From assembly GCA_019828545.1 (NCBI GenBank), contig JACVRA010000192.1, positions 1 to 64,000 of the forward strand: a DNA stretch of 64,000 nucleotides, written 5' to 3'. The DNA comes from Paracamarosporium sp. OC-R06-R3. Taxonomy: Eukaryota > Ascomycota > Dothideomycetes > Pleosporales > Didymosphaeriaceae. A program made the translations under genes and the position numbers. Numbering within the stretch: position 1 is the stretch's first letter; each line of letters begins with the position of its first letter. The notes beneath the pieces were generated by a model, which was not told the DNA's origin, did no database searches, and was given only the letters and a program-made list of their open reading frames with translations. Below are positions 50,697-61,146 of the stretch, piece after piece.

Positions 50697-51026
50697 AGCT
50701 TTACAGCTAAGGATCGTCCACAGTACTGAGCAGTCGAAAATCGTAACAAAAAGATTACATTTCTTGGAGTTTAATCACGGCCTTTATGGAAGTACACAGT
50801 CACGCGCGTAGCATACCTATATATAACATCAATAAAACCACAACCTGATTGGACTGAAAGCGAAACTCCATCAAAGGCATGTGAATAGAGTGGTACCCAT
50901 CAATCAAAATGGCATTGAGAGACCTTTGTGTGACATACCTACATCCGAGACCTAGCCAGCGCCATCTAACATCTATCCTTGTCTACAACATGCACGACTT
51001 CATGTACCCTTCAAAACTCCAACCAA
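50697..51026. other. Convergent 3' region epimerase / DcpS
   Basis: About 330 bp between two converging stop codons, with no gene-like frame; probably two 3' UTRs. Confidence 0.5.
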
Positions 51027-52079
51027 TCAAAAGCCTGCGACATCAGGTTCCTCTCCAACCTTCAGCACACTAAACACCTTCTCCCATAGCTCGCTCGCCT
51101 CGCCAAGATGATACGTAAGGCTAACGTCTTGCATACCAGCAGTCTCGTCTCCAGACAGGTTCTCCAGCGTCGAGATGATATTTTCAAGCCCCAGAGCTTT
51201 GCCGACTGACTGCGTCGCACCCGCCTCAAGCATCACATGCACAATATGAATATGAAAATGGTGGTACGTAGGTTGATCTAGCATTCCGTCAGCGAAAAAA
51301 ATGTCAAAACCAAGCACCCAAACACCCCACTTACAATGCACATACAACTTCAACTGGTCCCTCTCGACCCCCTCATACAACCTCGTCGTCGCATCCAGCA
51401 GCTTCTCCCGCACATGCCCCAACCACCCGGCATCTCCCCTCTTCAAGTCCCTTACGCTCCAGATATCCCGCCTCTCCACCAACCCAAGCAGGTGCAAACT
51501 ACTCAGCGTCTTGCGATCCCAGTTCAAATCCGGAAGCAGCAAGAACCCATCTTTCGCATCGGACTCTCTGTATATGACGTCCTCCTGCTCGGTGCGCCCC
51601 TCGATGATGTTAAACACCCAGTTCAGCGTGCCTTTTTCGCGCTGCCGCTGGATCCACGGGCGGACGTAGTGCGCGTAGATGTGCGGCGTCTCGGTTACTA
51701 TGCGCAGGCCTTGCGCCGAGTACTTCTTGATGTGCTTTTCTGTGCAGGGGTAGATGAGGTTGAGCTTGAAGTCTGGGGGCACGTCGACGGAGGGGTCGCC
51801 TGGGGCGGAGGCGTTGGAGTTGGCGAGGAACCAGGCGTAGATGTCGTTTGCGCCGAGGTTTTTTACCCTCGTGAGAGAGGTTGGGAAGGCGGTTAGGTGG
51901 GGGGTGTCGGTTGCGAAGGCGGCGCGCTCGGCGATGAGGAGCGCCGGGTGCGTGTCGATGGTGCCGAGGAGGGAGATCCGCCGCCCGGCTTGGTCTTGGT
52001 TGAGGAGCCGTGTGAGTTTGAAGCGGGGGATGTAGGCTTCCACGCGGGCTGCGACGTCCGGGGGTGTGGTTGATGTCAT
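51027..52079 (-). CDS. dcs1: Scavenger mRNA decapping enzyme DcpS (HIT family)
   Basis: Exons are 51335..52079 and 51027..51277, giving 331 aa. The enzyme hydrolyses the m7GpppN cap remnant left after 3' to 5' decay by the exosome, releasing m7GMP. The N-terminal swapped dimer domain includes FKLTRLLNQDQAGRRISLLGTI and KHIKKYSAQ. The catalytic part has PDLNWDRKTLSSLHLLGLVERRDIWSVRDL and the histidine triad in YHHFHIHIVHV; the central His is the nucleophile. The 57-nt intron is in frame and stop-free, so unspliced RNA would insert 19 residues right before the histidine triad; removing it gives YVHYQPTYHHFHIHI, as expected for the family. The frame continues upstream of ATG 52079 without another ATG. 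Confidence 0.94.
   Translation of the reverse strand: MTSTTPPDVAARVEAYIPRFKLTRLLNQDQAGRRISLLGTIDTHPALLIAERAAFATDTPHLTAFPTSLTRVKNLGANDIYAWFLANSNASAPGDPSVDVPPDFKLNLIYPCTEKHIKKYSAQGLRIVTETPHIYAHYVRPWIQRQREKGTLNWVFNIIEGRTEQEDVIYRESDAKDGFLLLPDLNWDRKTLSSLHLLGLVERRDIWSVRDLKRGDAGWLGHVREKLLDATTRLYEGVERDQLKLYVHCKWGVWVLGFDIFFADGMLDQPTYHHFHIHIVHVMLEAGATQSVGKALGLENIISTLENLSGDETAGMQDVSLTYHLGEASELWEKVFSVLKVGEEPDVAGF
51278..51334 (-). other. In-frame, stop-free 57-nt intron in DcpS
   Basis: Begins GTAAGT, ends GACGGAATGCTAG. Splicing completes the Tyr codon that starts the conserved YQPTYHHFH segment. Confidence 0.85.
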
Positions 52080-52655
52080 GGTTGCGGGGGTTGTTGGGGT
52101 GGATTGGAGTGGATTGGAGATGAGCTGGGGAGGGTTCGAGGTTGTAACTCTGTGGATGGTTTGGCTGTTCTCGATAGAATCGTGCTGTGCACGCGTGTGA
52201 GCTAAAGAAACGCGCTTGTAGAATGAATGTCCATAGAATGCGTAAATAATTGTGCCAATATTTGGGTTACCAGACAAGTGAACACGCGGCAGCTATGTAT
52301 ACAAGTGCCTGCTATTCTATTCGCACATGGATACCCCACCAGCAGGATGAAAGATTTTCACTATTCAATAGGACGAGGAGAACAGGTACAGGTCGAACTT
52401 ACCAGATAACAAAAACTTGATCACCACCTGAGCATGTAACTAGGCCGTCTTGGGATCATGAATAGACGGAGAGTGAAATTGCAGGTCACATGCTCACGCA
52501 TTTGCGCGTGTCACCCAGCCAACCAGTCAAAGCGCGACTGATCACCGCCAAGACCCTTGCCGGGTCGCTAATGATATCACCCCTACAGTTGCACCCCTCG
52601 CCCGACGACCCACCCATCGATCGCATCGCGCAGCATCAATTCAGTATTATTTAGA
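52080..52655. promoter_or_regulatory. Divergent promoter DcpS / PolD4
   Basis: The 576 bp separate opposed starts of DcpS and the polymerase delta subunit. No gene-like frame with ATG is supported. Confidence 0.45.
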
Positions 52656-53326
52656 ATGCCTCCCAAACGTCGCAGCGCAGGCGCAACTCCCAAACGTCGC
52701 AGCGCAGGCGCAACCGCCAAATCGAACCAGTCGACGCTCGCTTTCCATGGCACATCAAACAAAGTCACAAAGCCCGGCGCCCGCGCAATCAATGCGAAGA
52801 AGAACTTGCTCACTGAGAGCGCGAAGAAAGAGGAGAAACCTGATGTTGCCGACATAAAGGTGGAGGAAGAGGAGACTCCCACGACAGCCGAGGCAGCAAT
52901 CATCGAGCAAACGGAGCAGGCGCAAGAGCAGGCACAGAGCACGCCCGAGGAGGACGAGGCGCGGCTGGTTAAGCCGAAGCAGCTACAGGAATACTGGAAG
53001 AAGCAGAATCCTGGGTCTGCGCCGCGATACCATCAAAGTGACCTGAGCTTGGAAGAGAAGATACTGCGGAAGTTCGACATGACTGGACAGTTTGGGGTGA
53101 GTGTATACAGGAAGCATTCGGCAAGTGCGCGCTAATGCGATTCCAACAGCCCTGCGTCGGTGTTGCGCGACTCAAGCGGTGGAAACGAGCGCAGCGCCTT
53201 GGCCTCGAGCCTCCGATCGAGGTGCTTGCGGTGCTGTTGCAGGAGCAGGACGACAAGGATCAGATGTCGGTGCAGCGGTCGGTCATGGACGAGATACTGA
53301 ATTCACGCACCGAGATTGACGTTTAA
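52656..53326 (+). CDS. cdm1: DNA polymerase delta subunit 4 (Cdm1/p12)
   Basis: Exons are 52656..53096 and 53150..53326, giving 205 aa. This is the smallest subunit of replicative polymerase delta, non-essential in fission yeast, stabilising the holoenzyme and contacting PCNA. The conserved C-terminal part covers KPKQLQEYWKKQ, EEKILRKFDMTGQFGPCVGV and RLKRWKRAQRLGLEPPIEVLAVLL. The N-terminus is basic and begins with a nine-residue unit PKRRSAGAT repeated twice, from a perfect 27-nt DNA duplication. It is followed by NQSTLAFHG at residues 24-32, which resembles a PCNA-interacting QxxLxxF box with only one aromatic residue. Human p12 has a comparable site near its N-terminus. Ser/Glu/Ala-rich sequence links the parts. 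Confidence 0.92.
52662..52715 (+). repeat. Perfect 27-nt tandem duplication in PolD4
   Basis: The unit CCCAAACGTCGCAGCGCAGG plus GCGCAA and one variable base occurs at 52662-52688 and 52689-52715. The copies differ only in the last, synonymous base (ACT versus ACC), showing recent origin. Confidence 0.95.
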
Positions 53327-55060
53327 GAAGACGAAAATGGTGCATGTTGACGATTTGTGCGGCAATTTAGACAGTGCAGGTGTGCAAGGCGTGTATTGGG
53401 TGTTGGGAGTTGTGGGATGGTATACAGGGATTCGGGCAATTCGGGATTATTTATGCACCCGCCTACGGAAGGCGGAGGATGTACGATAGGCTGCGTAGCA
53501 ATGATTGAGACACGTCACCGTTGATGTCGTCGTCTGCAGTTGAAACCTAGACACCTTGGACGACGACGACGACGACGACCGCGACCACAAAGTCTTATCG
53601 TTGGAGATGGATCGGCAAGGGCACTTGGTGTTGCTAGGGACACTATAGTGCTCACTTAAGCCAAGCTACATCATCCTACGTGGGCTGACCTAACGCGCAG
53701 GAGTGGTTACTAGACGGCGTGGAAGGCAATCTGGCAAGCTAATAATCATTGCAGCTAACGCAGAATAACGTTTATATGTAGGTATCGACGGATGGCAGCC
53801 CTGCCGGCTTACGGTGGAAGAGCCGCTCCCAACGGCGGGGGAGGAGACGAGAAGGTGGCACAAAGAAAGGCAGGATTTGGAAGGGCAGGAGGGTTGGGAC
53901 GAGGGTGTGCTTTGAGGTGGCGCCAGTGCTGGGGACGGGGCGGGGTTCAGGTGGATCTCGATGGTTCTTTGGGAGGTCGAGGGTGGCGAATGGGCTGCTT
54001 TGGGCTTGCGGGTGCGTGTGCGACATGTGGGGTGCTGCAGCTCGTCGGGGCGCCATGGTGGCCTGGATGCACTTGTGCACTTGGGCGACAGAGCGAGACG
54101 ACGCATGCCGGCGGCGACGATGGCACGGCGCACGGCGGACGGCGGGCCCTGTGCTGTGCGGCCTCGTGGGGGGAGCAGACCCACAAACCTCGTTCCGCGA
54201 CGACGTGCCCGTTGAGCGTATCCACCGCGACAATCGATAAGGGTGGATGTGGGTGGGCGTGTATGGCCTCGCGCTCCAGGACGCCCTGCCTCTGCGCATG
54301 CCTCTGCGCCCGCCTCTGCGCCCGCAACCAACCGCACGACGCCATCGGGTGTAGGCGTGCAGCGGCGTGCATGGAGCTCGAACCGGACGGGCTGATTAAA
54401 CGGCGCCTTGTTCCATCGAGCTAGGGTGCCTCCGATAGCCACGGCGGGGGTCGATGCATGCACCCTCCACAGCATTCCGCCGTGTATCACCACCGCTCCA
54501 CGCCCCTCGCTCCCTCCTCCTCCCCTTCACCCTCCCCAATTCGACCCTCACCATCCCCCCGATCATCCTCGCCATGTCCACCCCGCGTGCCACCGCCGCC
54601 CTGTGATCTGCGCGACTGCCACAAGGGCATTGCCCAGGGTGCTCTTCCCTCCGACGGCTCGCGTGCGCTGATCAACTCAGCCTCCCATCCTCGACTTTTT
54701 CCATGCGGATACCCGCTCCACCCTGATCCGGTACAGCTTCACCTCGCTGCCTCTGTTGGACTTGTATACTCATCAATTGCTCGCTGCAGCTGCCATCCGG
54801 CGTCACTCCACTCTCCGTGATACCTTCACCCCGCACTTGCCCTTCGGACGAACCATCCATCCGTGCCATCTGTCCCTCCGCACGCAATCGTCTCCACCAT
54901 TGGACTTGCCTCCCTTTTGGACGGCATTGTAGCCTATCACTTCCGTCTAGACGCCCGTCTCAGCCACCCATCACCGTCCCTTCCTCGACGGGACGGGTCG
55001 GGTCACCTCACGTTGCGTGCCTTCAACTGCACATCTACGTGATAGCCTCTGTCCGCAACC
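53327..55060. other. Intergenic, long GC-rich promoter/leader of Pps1
   Basis: Contains a (GAC)7-like run near 53559-53579 and, from about 54470 to 55050, C/T-rich sequence typical of a long leader before the Pps1 ATG. Large overlapping frames on both strands between 53690 and 54500 reflect high GC and lack family resemblance. Confidence 0.5.
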
Positions 55061-57316
55061 ATGGCAGCTGTCGTCGCGAGGGCGCCACCCATGCCCGGTC
55101 GCTCTTCTACGCCCCCACCGCATCTGACGCTAAACACGTCCTCCCGCGGTACGCCTGCTGCCATACCGAACAAGCACATTCCCGTGTGCCCACCGGGTCC
55201 CGTCCCGGACCGCGGGTTGGTGACACCCCCTGCATCACCACCTTCCAAGGACAGTGTGATCGAGACCTCATCCATCACCTTCCCGCCAACCAAATATGGC
55301 TGCGAGTACTCAGAAGATCCTCCATTATTCACCATCAATTCACAGAGGCTGGCAGAGGCAGTGGAGCACATGGCGACCCAGGCCCTGCCCAACCCGGAGC
55401 AAGTTTTCCCGTGGTTGCACGGCTTGCATGCAGACAACCAGATCCAGCTGGCTTTCTTCACCAATCGTCGGAAGAGCGTTCGAAAGGTGCCGCGATGCAT
55501 TCGAGGTCTGACCATCGTCAAGACTGGCGGAAACCTAGCTGCCTCTAAATTAAAAGGTGCAATTGCACCAGAGGAGCTCCTTGCTTCAGGCGACACCAAC
55601 TTCATCGAGTGTGACCCAAAAGACGGCTTCTCCGTTCGTAACTTCCAGATCCAGGCTTGCAAGCTGGCCATGGTTTCGGATATCATCGTCTATGGTGACG
55701 CCAGGACAAGCCCCAGTGACACTATTGCGCTCGCAAAGCGCATTTCCAGAGCGCAGCGGCAATATGAAACGAGGAACGGCTTTCCACGATGCTCCTTCAA
55801 TACATTCATGTTGTCGGGTGAGACCTCTTATCATTCGCCTGTCACGCGACATCAACACTGACCATCCTAGACCCCTTCAGCCATGTGCAAGAACACTATC
55901 CTCAGCTGGTCGCTATTGATTCGAAGGGAGCCATGACGGGTAAAGTTGTCGATTTCTGTAAGCGACCCCCGGGTCTACCCTGCAGTCAGACCATTAACTG
56001 TTCGATAGTCTACTGGGAGAGGTACGAGATGTGCGCAATGTCAAAAGCATCGGAGATATCCGACAATGTGTTTCTTGGACCAACGCCGGACCCCGCCTTG
56101 GATCCGTCTTGTTGTGACCAGGTTTTCGATGTACTTATCGAAGCGAGCGACATTGCACATGTCCCGGATCCAGCTACCTTGCGGAAAGCACGCACCATGT
56201 TGCAGAAGCAGGATCGTAGGGGCCCGCTTCAGATGGATTTCCCATCATCTGGAAGCATTATGCCACCATCGTGGTCCCACACTGAAGTAGATGGTTTGAT
56301 GGATACATGCAGGTGGATATACGAGTTGGCTAACCCGTCTGAGCTGCGGCGCTCCAAACGCAAGAAGAGCGAGACAGATGAAGCTATTGAGCTGGACGAT
56401 ATCTCAACTCCGCGCAAGATCTTGATTCACTGTACAGACGGATACACGGAGACGTCATTGCTGGCTATAGCCTATTTTATGTACGCTGAGGGTTTGCCTG
56501 CACATGAAGCTTGGGTCCGCCTGCACCGCAACAAAGGGCGAAACTTCTTTGCCTATCCATCTGACGTTTCCCTTCTTACTCAGATTCAAGCCCGTATCCT
56601 TCAAGATTCACCACGTTTTCAAGGCAGCCCTTTCCACATTTCGGAGCCCCGGTGGCTGCCGCGCATTGACGGAAGCTTGCCCAGCAGAATCCTTCCCTAT
56701 ATGTACCTCGGAAATCTTGGCCACGCAAACAATCCGGAGTTACTTCGTGAATTGGGTATAACACGCATACTCAGTGTTGGAGAGACTGTTAGTTGGCCGG
56801 ACGATATCAAAGAGGAATTCAAGTGGCCAGCCGAAAACCTTATGATGGTTGATCGTGTGCAGGATAACGGGGTTGATCCGCTCTGGGGCGAATTTGACCG
56901 TTGTCTAAAGTTCATCCGTATGTCTTAACAAGCCCAATGCCGAAGACAACTGACTAATTGTGTACAGAGGCAGGAAGGGAAGATGGCGGGGCCACCCTTG
57001 TGCATTGCCGTGTTGGCGTTTCTCGGTCTGCTACTATCTGCATAGCCGAAGTCATGAATGAGCTGGGTCTCTCATTCCCACGAGCGTACTGTTTCGTGCG
57101 GGCGAGGCGTCTCAACGTCATTATACAACCTCATCTTCGCTTCACGTGAGCTTGTCCTCTGCTTTCTTGGGGTATCAAACTGACTTGAATAGGTATGAGC
57201 TATTGAAGTGGGAAGAGTACCAGCGTCAGCGACGCAACGAGCCTCTTCGCCGGGAGCTGGAGTGGGCTACCATCGCGCGCGAGATCGCGTTGATGAACAA
57301 GCCTTACTCCAGGTAA
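55061..57316 (+). CDS. pps1: Dual-specificity phosphatase Pps1
   Basis: Exons are 55061..55817, 55871..55957, 56009..56917, 56968..57145 and 57193..57316, giving 684 aa. Yeast Pps1 is a dual-specificity protein phosphatase linked to cell-cycle control and S phase. The active domain is C-terminal: YMYLGNLGHANNPELL, then VHCRVGVSRSA with catalytic Cys598 and Arg604 split off by an intron, then ARRLNVIIQPHLRFTYELLKWEEY. An upstream domain carries LIHCTDGYTETS around Cys423, a phosphatase-like loop that keeps Cys but has no Arg at the expected place, so it is probably a pseudophosphatase or regulatory domain. The first 60 residues are Pro-rich and disordered. All five exons are phase-consistent; the apparent stop at 56926-56928 is intronic. 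Confidence 0.93.
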
Positions 57317-58404
57317 TACGTTTCTCTTCAACTGATTTTCACGTCAACGATTCACGATATCATGATACGGTAATGTTACGATTACGGAAACGAACCAGAT
57401 CTGTTTGTCAGGCTACGACAACCATCTCTGTTACGACACGGGATCAATGTCACTGGCGTTCTCGATCTGGCTCCCTTTCCAGGTTGGACTGTCGAGACAG
57501 TCACTTTCCGGCTCCAGAGTTTTCACACGGGATTAATCTTTCAATTCTGCGTCTCTTACTTTCACTACTTCTGTTCTGTCTTCTCGCTTTCCTTTCATGT
57601 ATCGTATCTTGTCGTTGCATCTATGCTTCTGGGTGCATTGGAAAAGAGATGAGCAATTGGGATGATGGCCGGGGGCCGAGCTCGAGCGGATTGCATCTTC
57701 CCTTTCTCTCTTCTTCCACTGTGTATTAGTCCTGGGGTCTTGCTGGATGGGAACGGCATGGCGTTTGGGATGGGACGGCGCACGCACGGGTACATAGGAT
57801 CGGAATGGAGCGGGGAATCTTTCACGTCTGCATGCGCTGGTGTGGGTTGTCGGTGTGTGATATGTTTATCCAAATTGGCATTTGTGAGGTTAATTCGACA
57901 TTGACTATATAATGCGCTATGTTCCGTAGATTCTGAGCACATCAACTAACGCTATCTGTCCAGCATCGCCCCTGCATTTCACACCCCCGTCACGTATACC
58001 AGCGGACACTTCACACCCTTCACCTCCTCACCTCAACTACCCACATGCACACATACACCATCTACCTACCCGCCCGCCCGCCGCCCATCCCCCCAACTCC
58101 ATCATCCCATCCACAAACTACCAACTCCGTACACACCAACACCCCCCTCCCCACCTCCCACCCACGCCATCGCAAACCCGTCTATCTGTCTATTTATCTA
58201 CTTCCTCTTCCTAGCCAGCCAGCCAGCACACCTTCCCACGCGCCTACGCGCCGCGCCGCACCGCTGCTCTGAATCGCGAATAACCAAGCGTTTCCTGGAT
58301 GAATATGTCTGTTGATGTATCAGTGTGGTTCTTGCGGATTTATGTGCCCCGTGTATGTATGTGTGCACGCACTGCGTGAAGGAGTGTGGATTTCTTTTCT
58401 TTTC

Positions 58405-58440
58405 TGGTGGTGGTGGTGGTGGTGGTGGTGGTGGTGGTGG
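58405..58440. repeat. (TGG)12 microsatellite
   Basis: Twelve uninterrupted TGG units follow TTTTCTTTTC and precede GGTAGTGTAG in the convergent gap. Confidence 0.95.
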
Positions 58441-58528
58441 GGTAGTGTAGTGTGTGCGTAGGAGGAAGGAGGTGGAGAGTGGAGAGAAGGAAGGAAGATA
58501 GAGAGGGGGGGATATGATGCTAAAGATG

Positions 58529-58815
58529 GAAAGTAAGGGAAGGGAAGGGAAATGTAGACGTGCGGTTGTTACTTGTATGTTTTGGAGGTGGGGATGCAGG
58601 ATGGATGGATGGATGGTACGTAGGATGATTGAGGTGCTGTTTTTCTCTTTCTCCTTTTCTTTTTTCCTTGAGACCTATGGATAGAAGGGAAGGGGAAGGG
58701 AGGGAGAAGTGTAGACGTGCGGTAGATCATTGGTATGTTTTGGAGGTGGGGATGGAGGATGGATGCATCGTACTTGGGATAATTGGAGGTGCTATTTTCC
58801 TTCTCCTTTTCACTT
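58529..58815. repeat. Imperfect 157-bp tandem duplication
   Basis: GTAGACGTGCGGT begins at 58554 and again at 58711. Both copies continue with TATGTTTTGGAGGTGGGGATG, GGATGGATG, GATTGAGGTGCT / AATTGGAGGTGCT and TTTTC. They differ by several substitutions and by the length of a GGAT run. Confidence 0.8.
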
Positions 58816-59234
58816 GAAACGGGTTTGCATTCCGGGGTAGTAAATGTGATGTGACATGTCGCGTGCACTGCAGAGGAAACCGTGTCGGCGGTAGAACGCC
58901 CAAGGCCGGACCATACAAGAAGTCCATCATCAAGAAAGTATTGTTATGAATATACTTGCATCCCTAAACTATATAATCGCAGCTTCGTTGAAAAAGCAAT
59001 GCGAGCAATGCACCACCAGCGTAACCAGACAAGAAACCAAACCTGAACCAGAATTCTAGAACATAAAGCGGGGATACATAAATGCAAGAGTAGCCTTACT
59101 CGTGGGATATAAGAAGCTTCAGCCCGGCCTCTCGTACCGTGAGAGGTCCATCCCAGGTAACGCCGATATGCAATGCAGAAAGGACAAAGCTATGCAAGAC
59201 CGACTAAGGGGAAGCGCAAAGCAAAAGTTGACGA

Positions 59235-60740
59235 CTAGTCTGGAAGTTCTTGGGACGCGCCCGTGAGCTCGTTGGGCTCGATGATGCTGCTTTTGTCAGC
59301 GGATAGTAGGGATCTAGTGTCGACGTGAAGACTTACTTGTACCGTTTGAACAGTGTCCCCTCGCCTCCCTTCTCAAGATCGATGTTGAAAATGTAGTAGG
59401 TACCGTCGCTCGTGACGACCATGATCTGGGGCCCGTCGTTTCGCATGGCTACCACGGACTTTACAGGACCAGTCGACGAGCTATTAACATTGCGCGGTAT
59501 CTTGACCCAGGCGAAGTCGCGCGTTGGTTCCCACATTTCGGATACTGCGCTCGGAAGGTATCCACCGACAGTTGCGAAGACTGACTTGCCCACTGTTTGT
59601 GATGTTCGCCGCAACATGCTTGCGAACGTGGGATTCAGCGGTTTCCGTTCCGGTTCGGGATTCTCAGCCGTGCTTCCGTCTTCCCTAGCATACAGTTCTG
59701 CCGACTCTTCGCTTGCACGGCTGCTGCTGCGACCTCGAGATGAGGGCGGCCTACCTGGCTGCGAAGAGATGCTTCCACTCCGGTTCTTGTGAGGCGTTCC
59801 CAGCTTGAAGATATGTACAGTGTCGGAAGCGGAGGATACGCTCAGCAGCGTTGAGGCCGAATTGAACGACATGCTATATATCCGCGAGGGTATTGAGCCC
59901 CGTCGGAACTGGTAGAGTTTCTCGCCCCCAGGCACCGAGAAGACGCGTATTATTGTTCCCTTTTCTGACGCTGTTGCCAACAATGTGCCTTCGCTGTTCA
60001 TGGCGATGCAGGAAAGTGGCGAGTTGTGCGCTTGAATTACGTTTACGGGTTCCAGCTTGGTCGCGTCGTATACAAGGACTTCGCCCTTTTCAGGCGCAGT
60101 ATGTTCGGCCTTAGGCGGAGCGTGGGAGGGTGGCTGGAAAGGTGCGGGCGGCGCGGGTGACGGTGTCGGGAAGGCAATGTAATTATTCTCCGAGGACGGA
60201 GAGAGTGCGCAGATGGCTAGCTTGTCAGAAACTGTAGAAAGCACATGAAGGGAAGGGAGTGTGTACCGTTGGGGTTGGACGATGTCGGTTCGGTCTTTAT
60301 CAACTCTAGGTTGCCAATGTCATAGATGTAGAGCTCTGTTTCTAGCACGACAACGAGGCGCTTCCGATTCAGACGTATCGCAAGGATAGCAGTGCGAAAG
60401 GTCATTTCGCATATGGTCGAGTGTCTCTGATGCTTGTCAATAAGCGTACCGTTTCCGAATGGAGGAGGCTTGCCTTGATGTTGTGGACTCGGAGGATCCG
60501 CGGCGAAAGCGTCAGGGCGACCAGCGAGGTCGAGAAGAGCATTTCCAGGCTCGAGACATCTCCCTCGCGCGACTCGGACGTCTTGTAAAAGGAATCGGTC
60601 AGATGGATGCGGTAGCCTTTGGTGGTGCCTGGGGGTGGTGAGCAAATGGCATGTTGTTGAGGAGGATGCAGAGCCTATATCTCACCAACAGCCAGCTGCG
60701 TGTGGTCCTGGTTGAACGTGACAAAATTCATGGACGTCAT
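59235..60740 (-). CDS. atg18: Autophagy PROPPIN Atg18 (WIPI)
   Basis: Exons are 60686..60740, 60474..60628, 60267..60432, 59337..60216 and 59235..59286, giving 435 aa. Atg18 is a seven-bladed beta-propeller binding PI3P and PI(3,5)P2; it works with Atg2 in autophagosome growth and controls vacuole size. The lipid-binding FRRG lies at residues 229-232 (LYQFRRGSIPSRIYSM). Other conserved blocks are FNQDHTQLAVGTTKGYRI, HSTICEMTF, AIRLNRKRLVVVLE, NPNAICALSPSSENNY and CIAMNSEGTLLATASEKGTIIRVF. The loop in blade 6 is Ser-rich (SRGRSSSRASEE). Joining exons two and three requires a 41-nt intron with a GC donor (AAG|GCAAGC) and AAG acceptor, because the blocks on either side lie in different frames; an assembly indel is the alternative. 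Start was taken at 60740; the second ATG at 60731 is also usable. Confidence 0.92.
60433..60473 (-). other. Probable 41-nt GC-AG intron in ATG18
   Basis: The donor reads AAG|GCAAGC, the sequence typical of rare GC donors. The acceptor is GACAAG. Splicing joins VHNIK to HQRHSTICE and restores the frame. Confidence 0.6.
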
Positions 60741-61146
60741 GGTGAGCGCGGGTGCTCACGGCGGGGGTGGTGAAAGCCTGCAGAGAGGCAGATACGGTCT
60801 GGGAGCTCCTCTGGGAGCTTGGGCCGCCCGCGGGGTCGAGGTCAGCGTGCGGATGGGCGTGTGAAGCGCGATGGTGAAGGCGAGGGCTGCGACGAGAGTG
60901 ACATGTGTGGAACTGTGATGGAGGAAGCGCGTACCACGGACCAATACAGGCGAAACTTCTGCCTTTCACCTCCGGTGACCTCGAAGTCGACCAGACTGGC
61001 GAACGGTTGGCACTAGCACATGGCCTCGCAAGGATCACGCCCCGCTTGGAAGCCGCCATCCAGCACTAGCCCGATCCGGCCCCCAGCCGAATTTGTCGAA
61101 ATTCATAAACCAAGCCAGATCCGAGTCCGTACTTGGGCATGGTTCA
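60741..61146. promoter_or_regulatory. Divergent promoter Atg18 / Tyw4
   Basis: The 406 bp separate opposed start codons. No extra gene is supported. Confidence 0.45.

Larger units (their letters stand above)
57317..59234. other. Convergent 3' region Pps1 / Atg18, simple-sequence rich
   Basis: Around 57960-58260 the plus strand is C/A-rich; from 58380 to 58800 it is G-rich with simple repeats. No gene-like frame with family resemblance was found. Confidence 0.55.

Noticed and set aside
52080..52277. 66-residue extension of DcpS
   Set aside because: It begins at TTG, not ATG, and the conserved family start lies after ATG 52079.
53690..54493. 267-codon minus-strand frame and 210-codon plus-strand frame overlapping it
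   Set aside because: Both lie in GC-rich DNA upstream of Pps1, overlap each other, contain many Arg/Ala/Cys and show no family resemblance.
57208..57729. 173-codon plus-strand frame at the end of Pps1
   Set aside because: It overlaps the last Pps1 exon in another frame and continues into non-coding 3' sequence.
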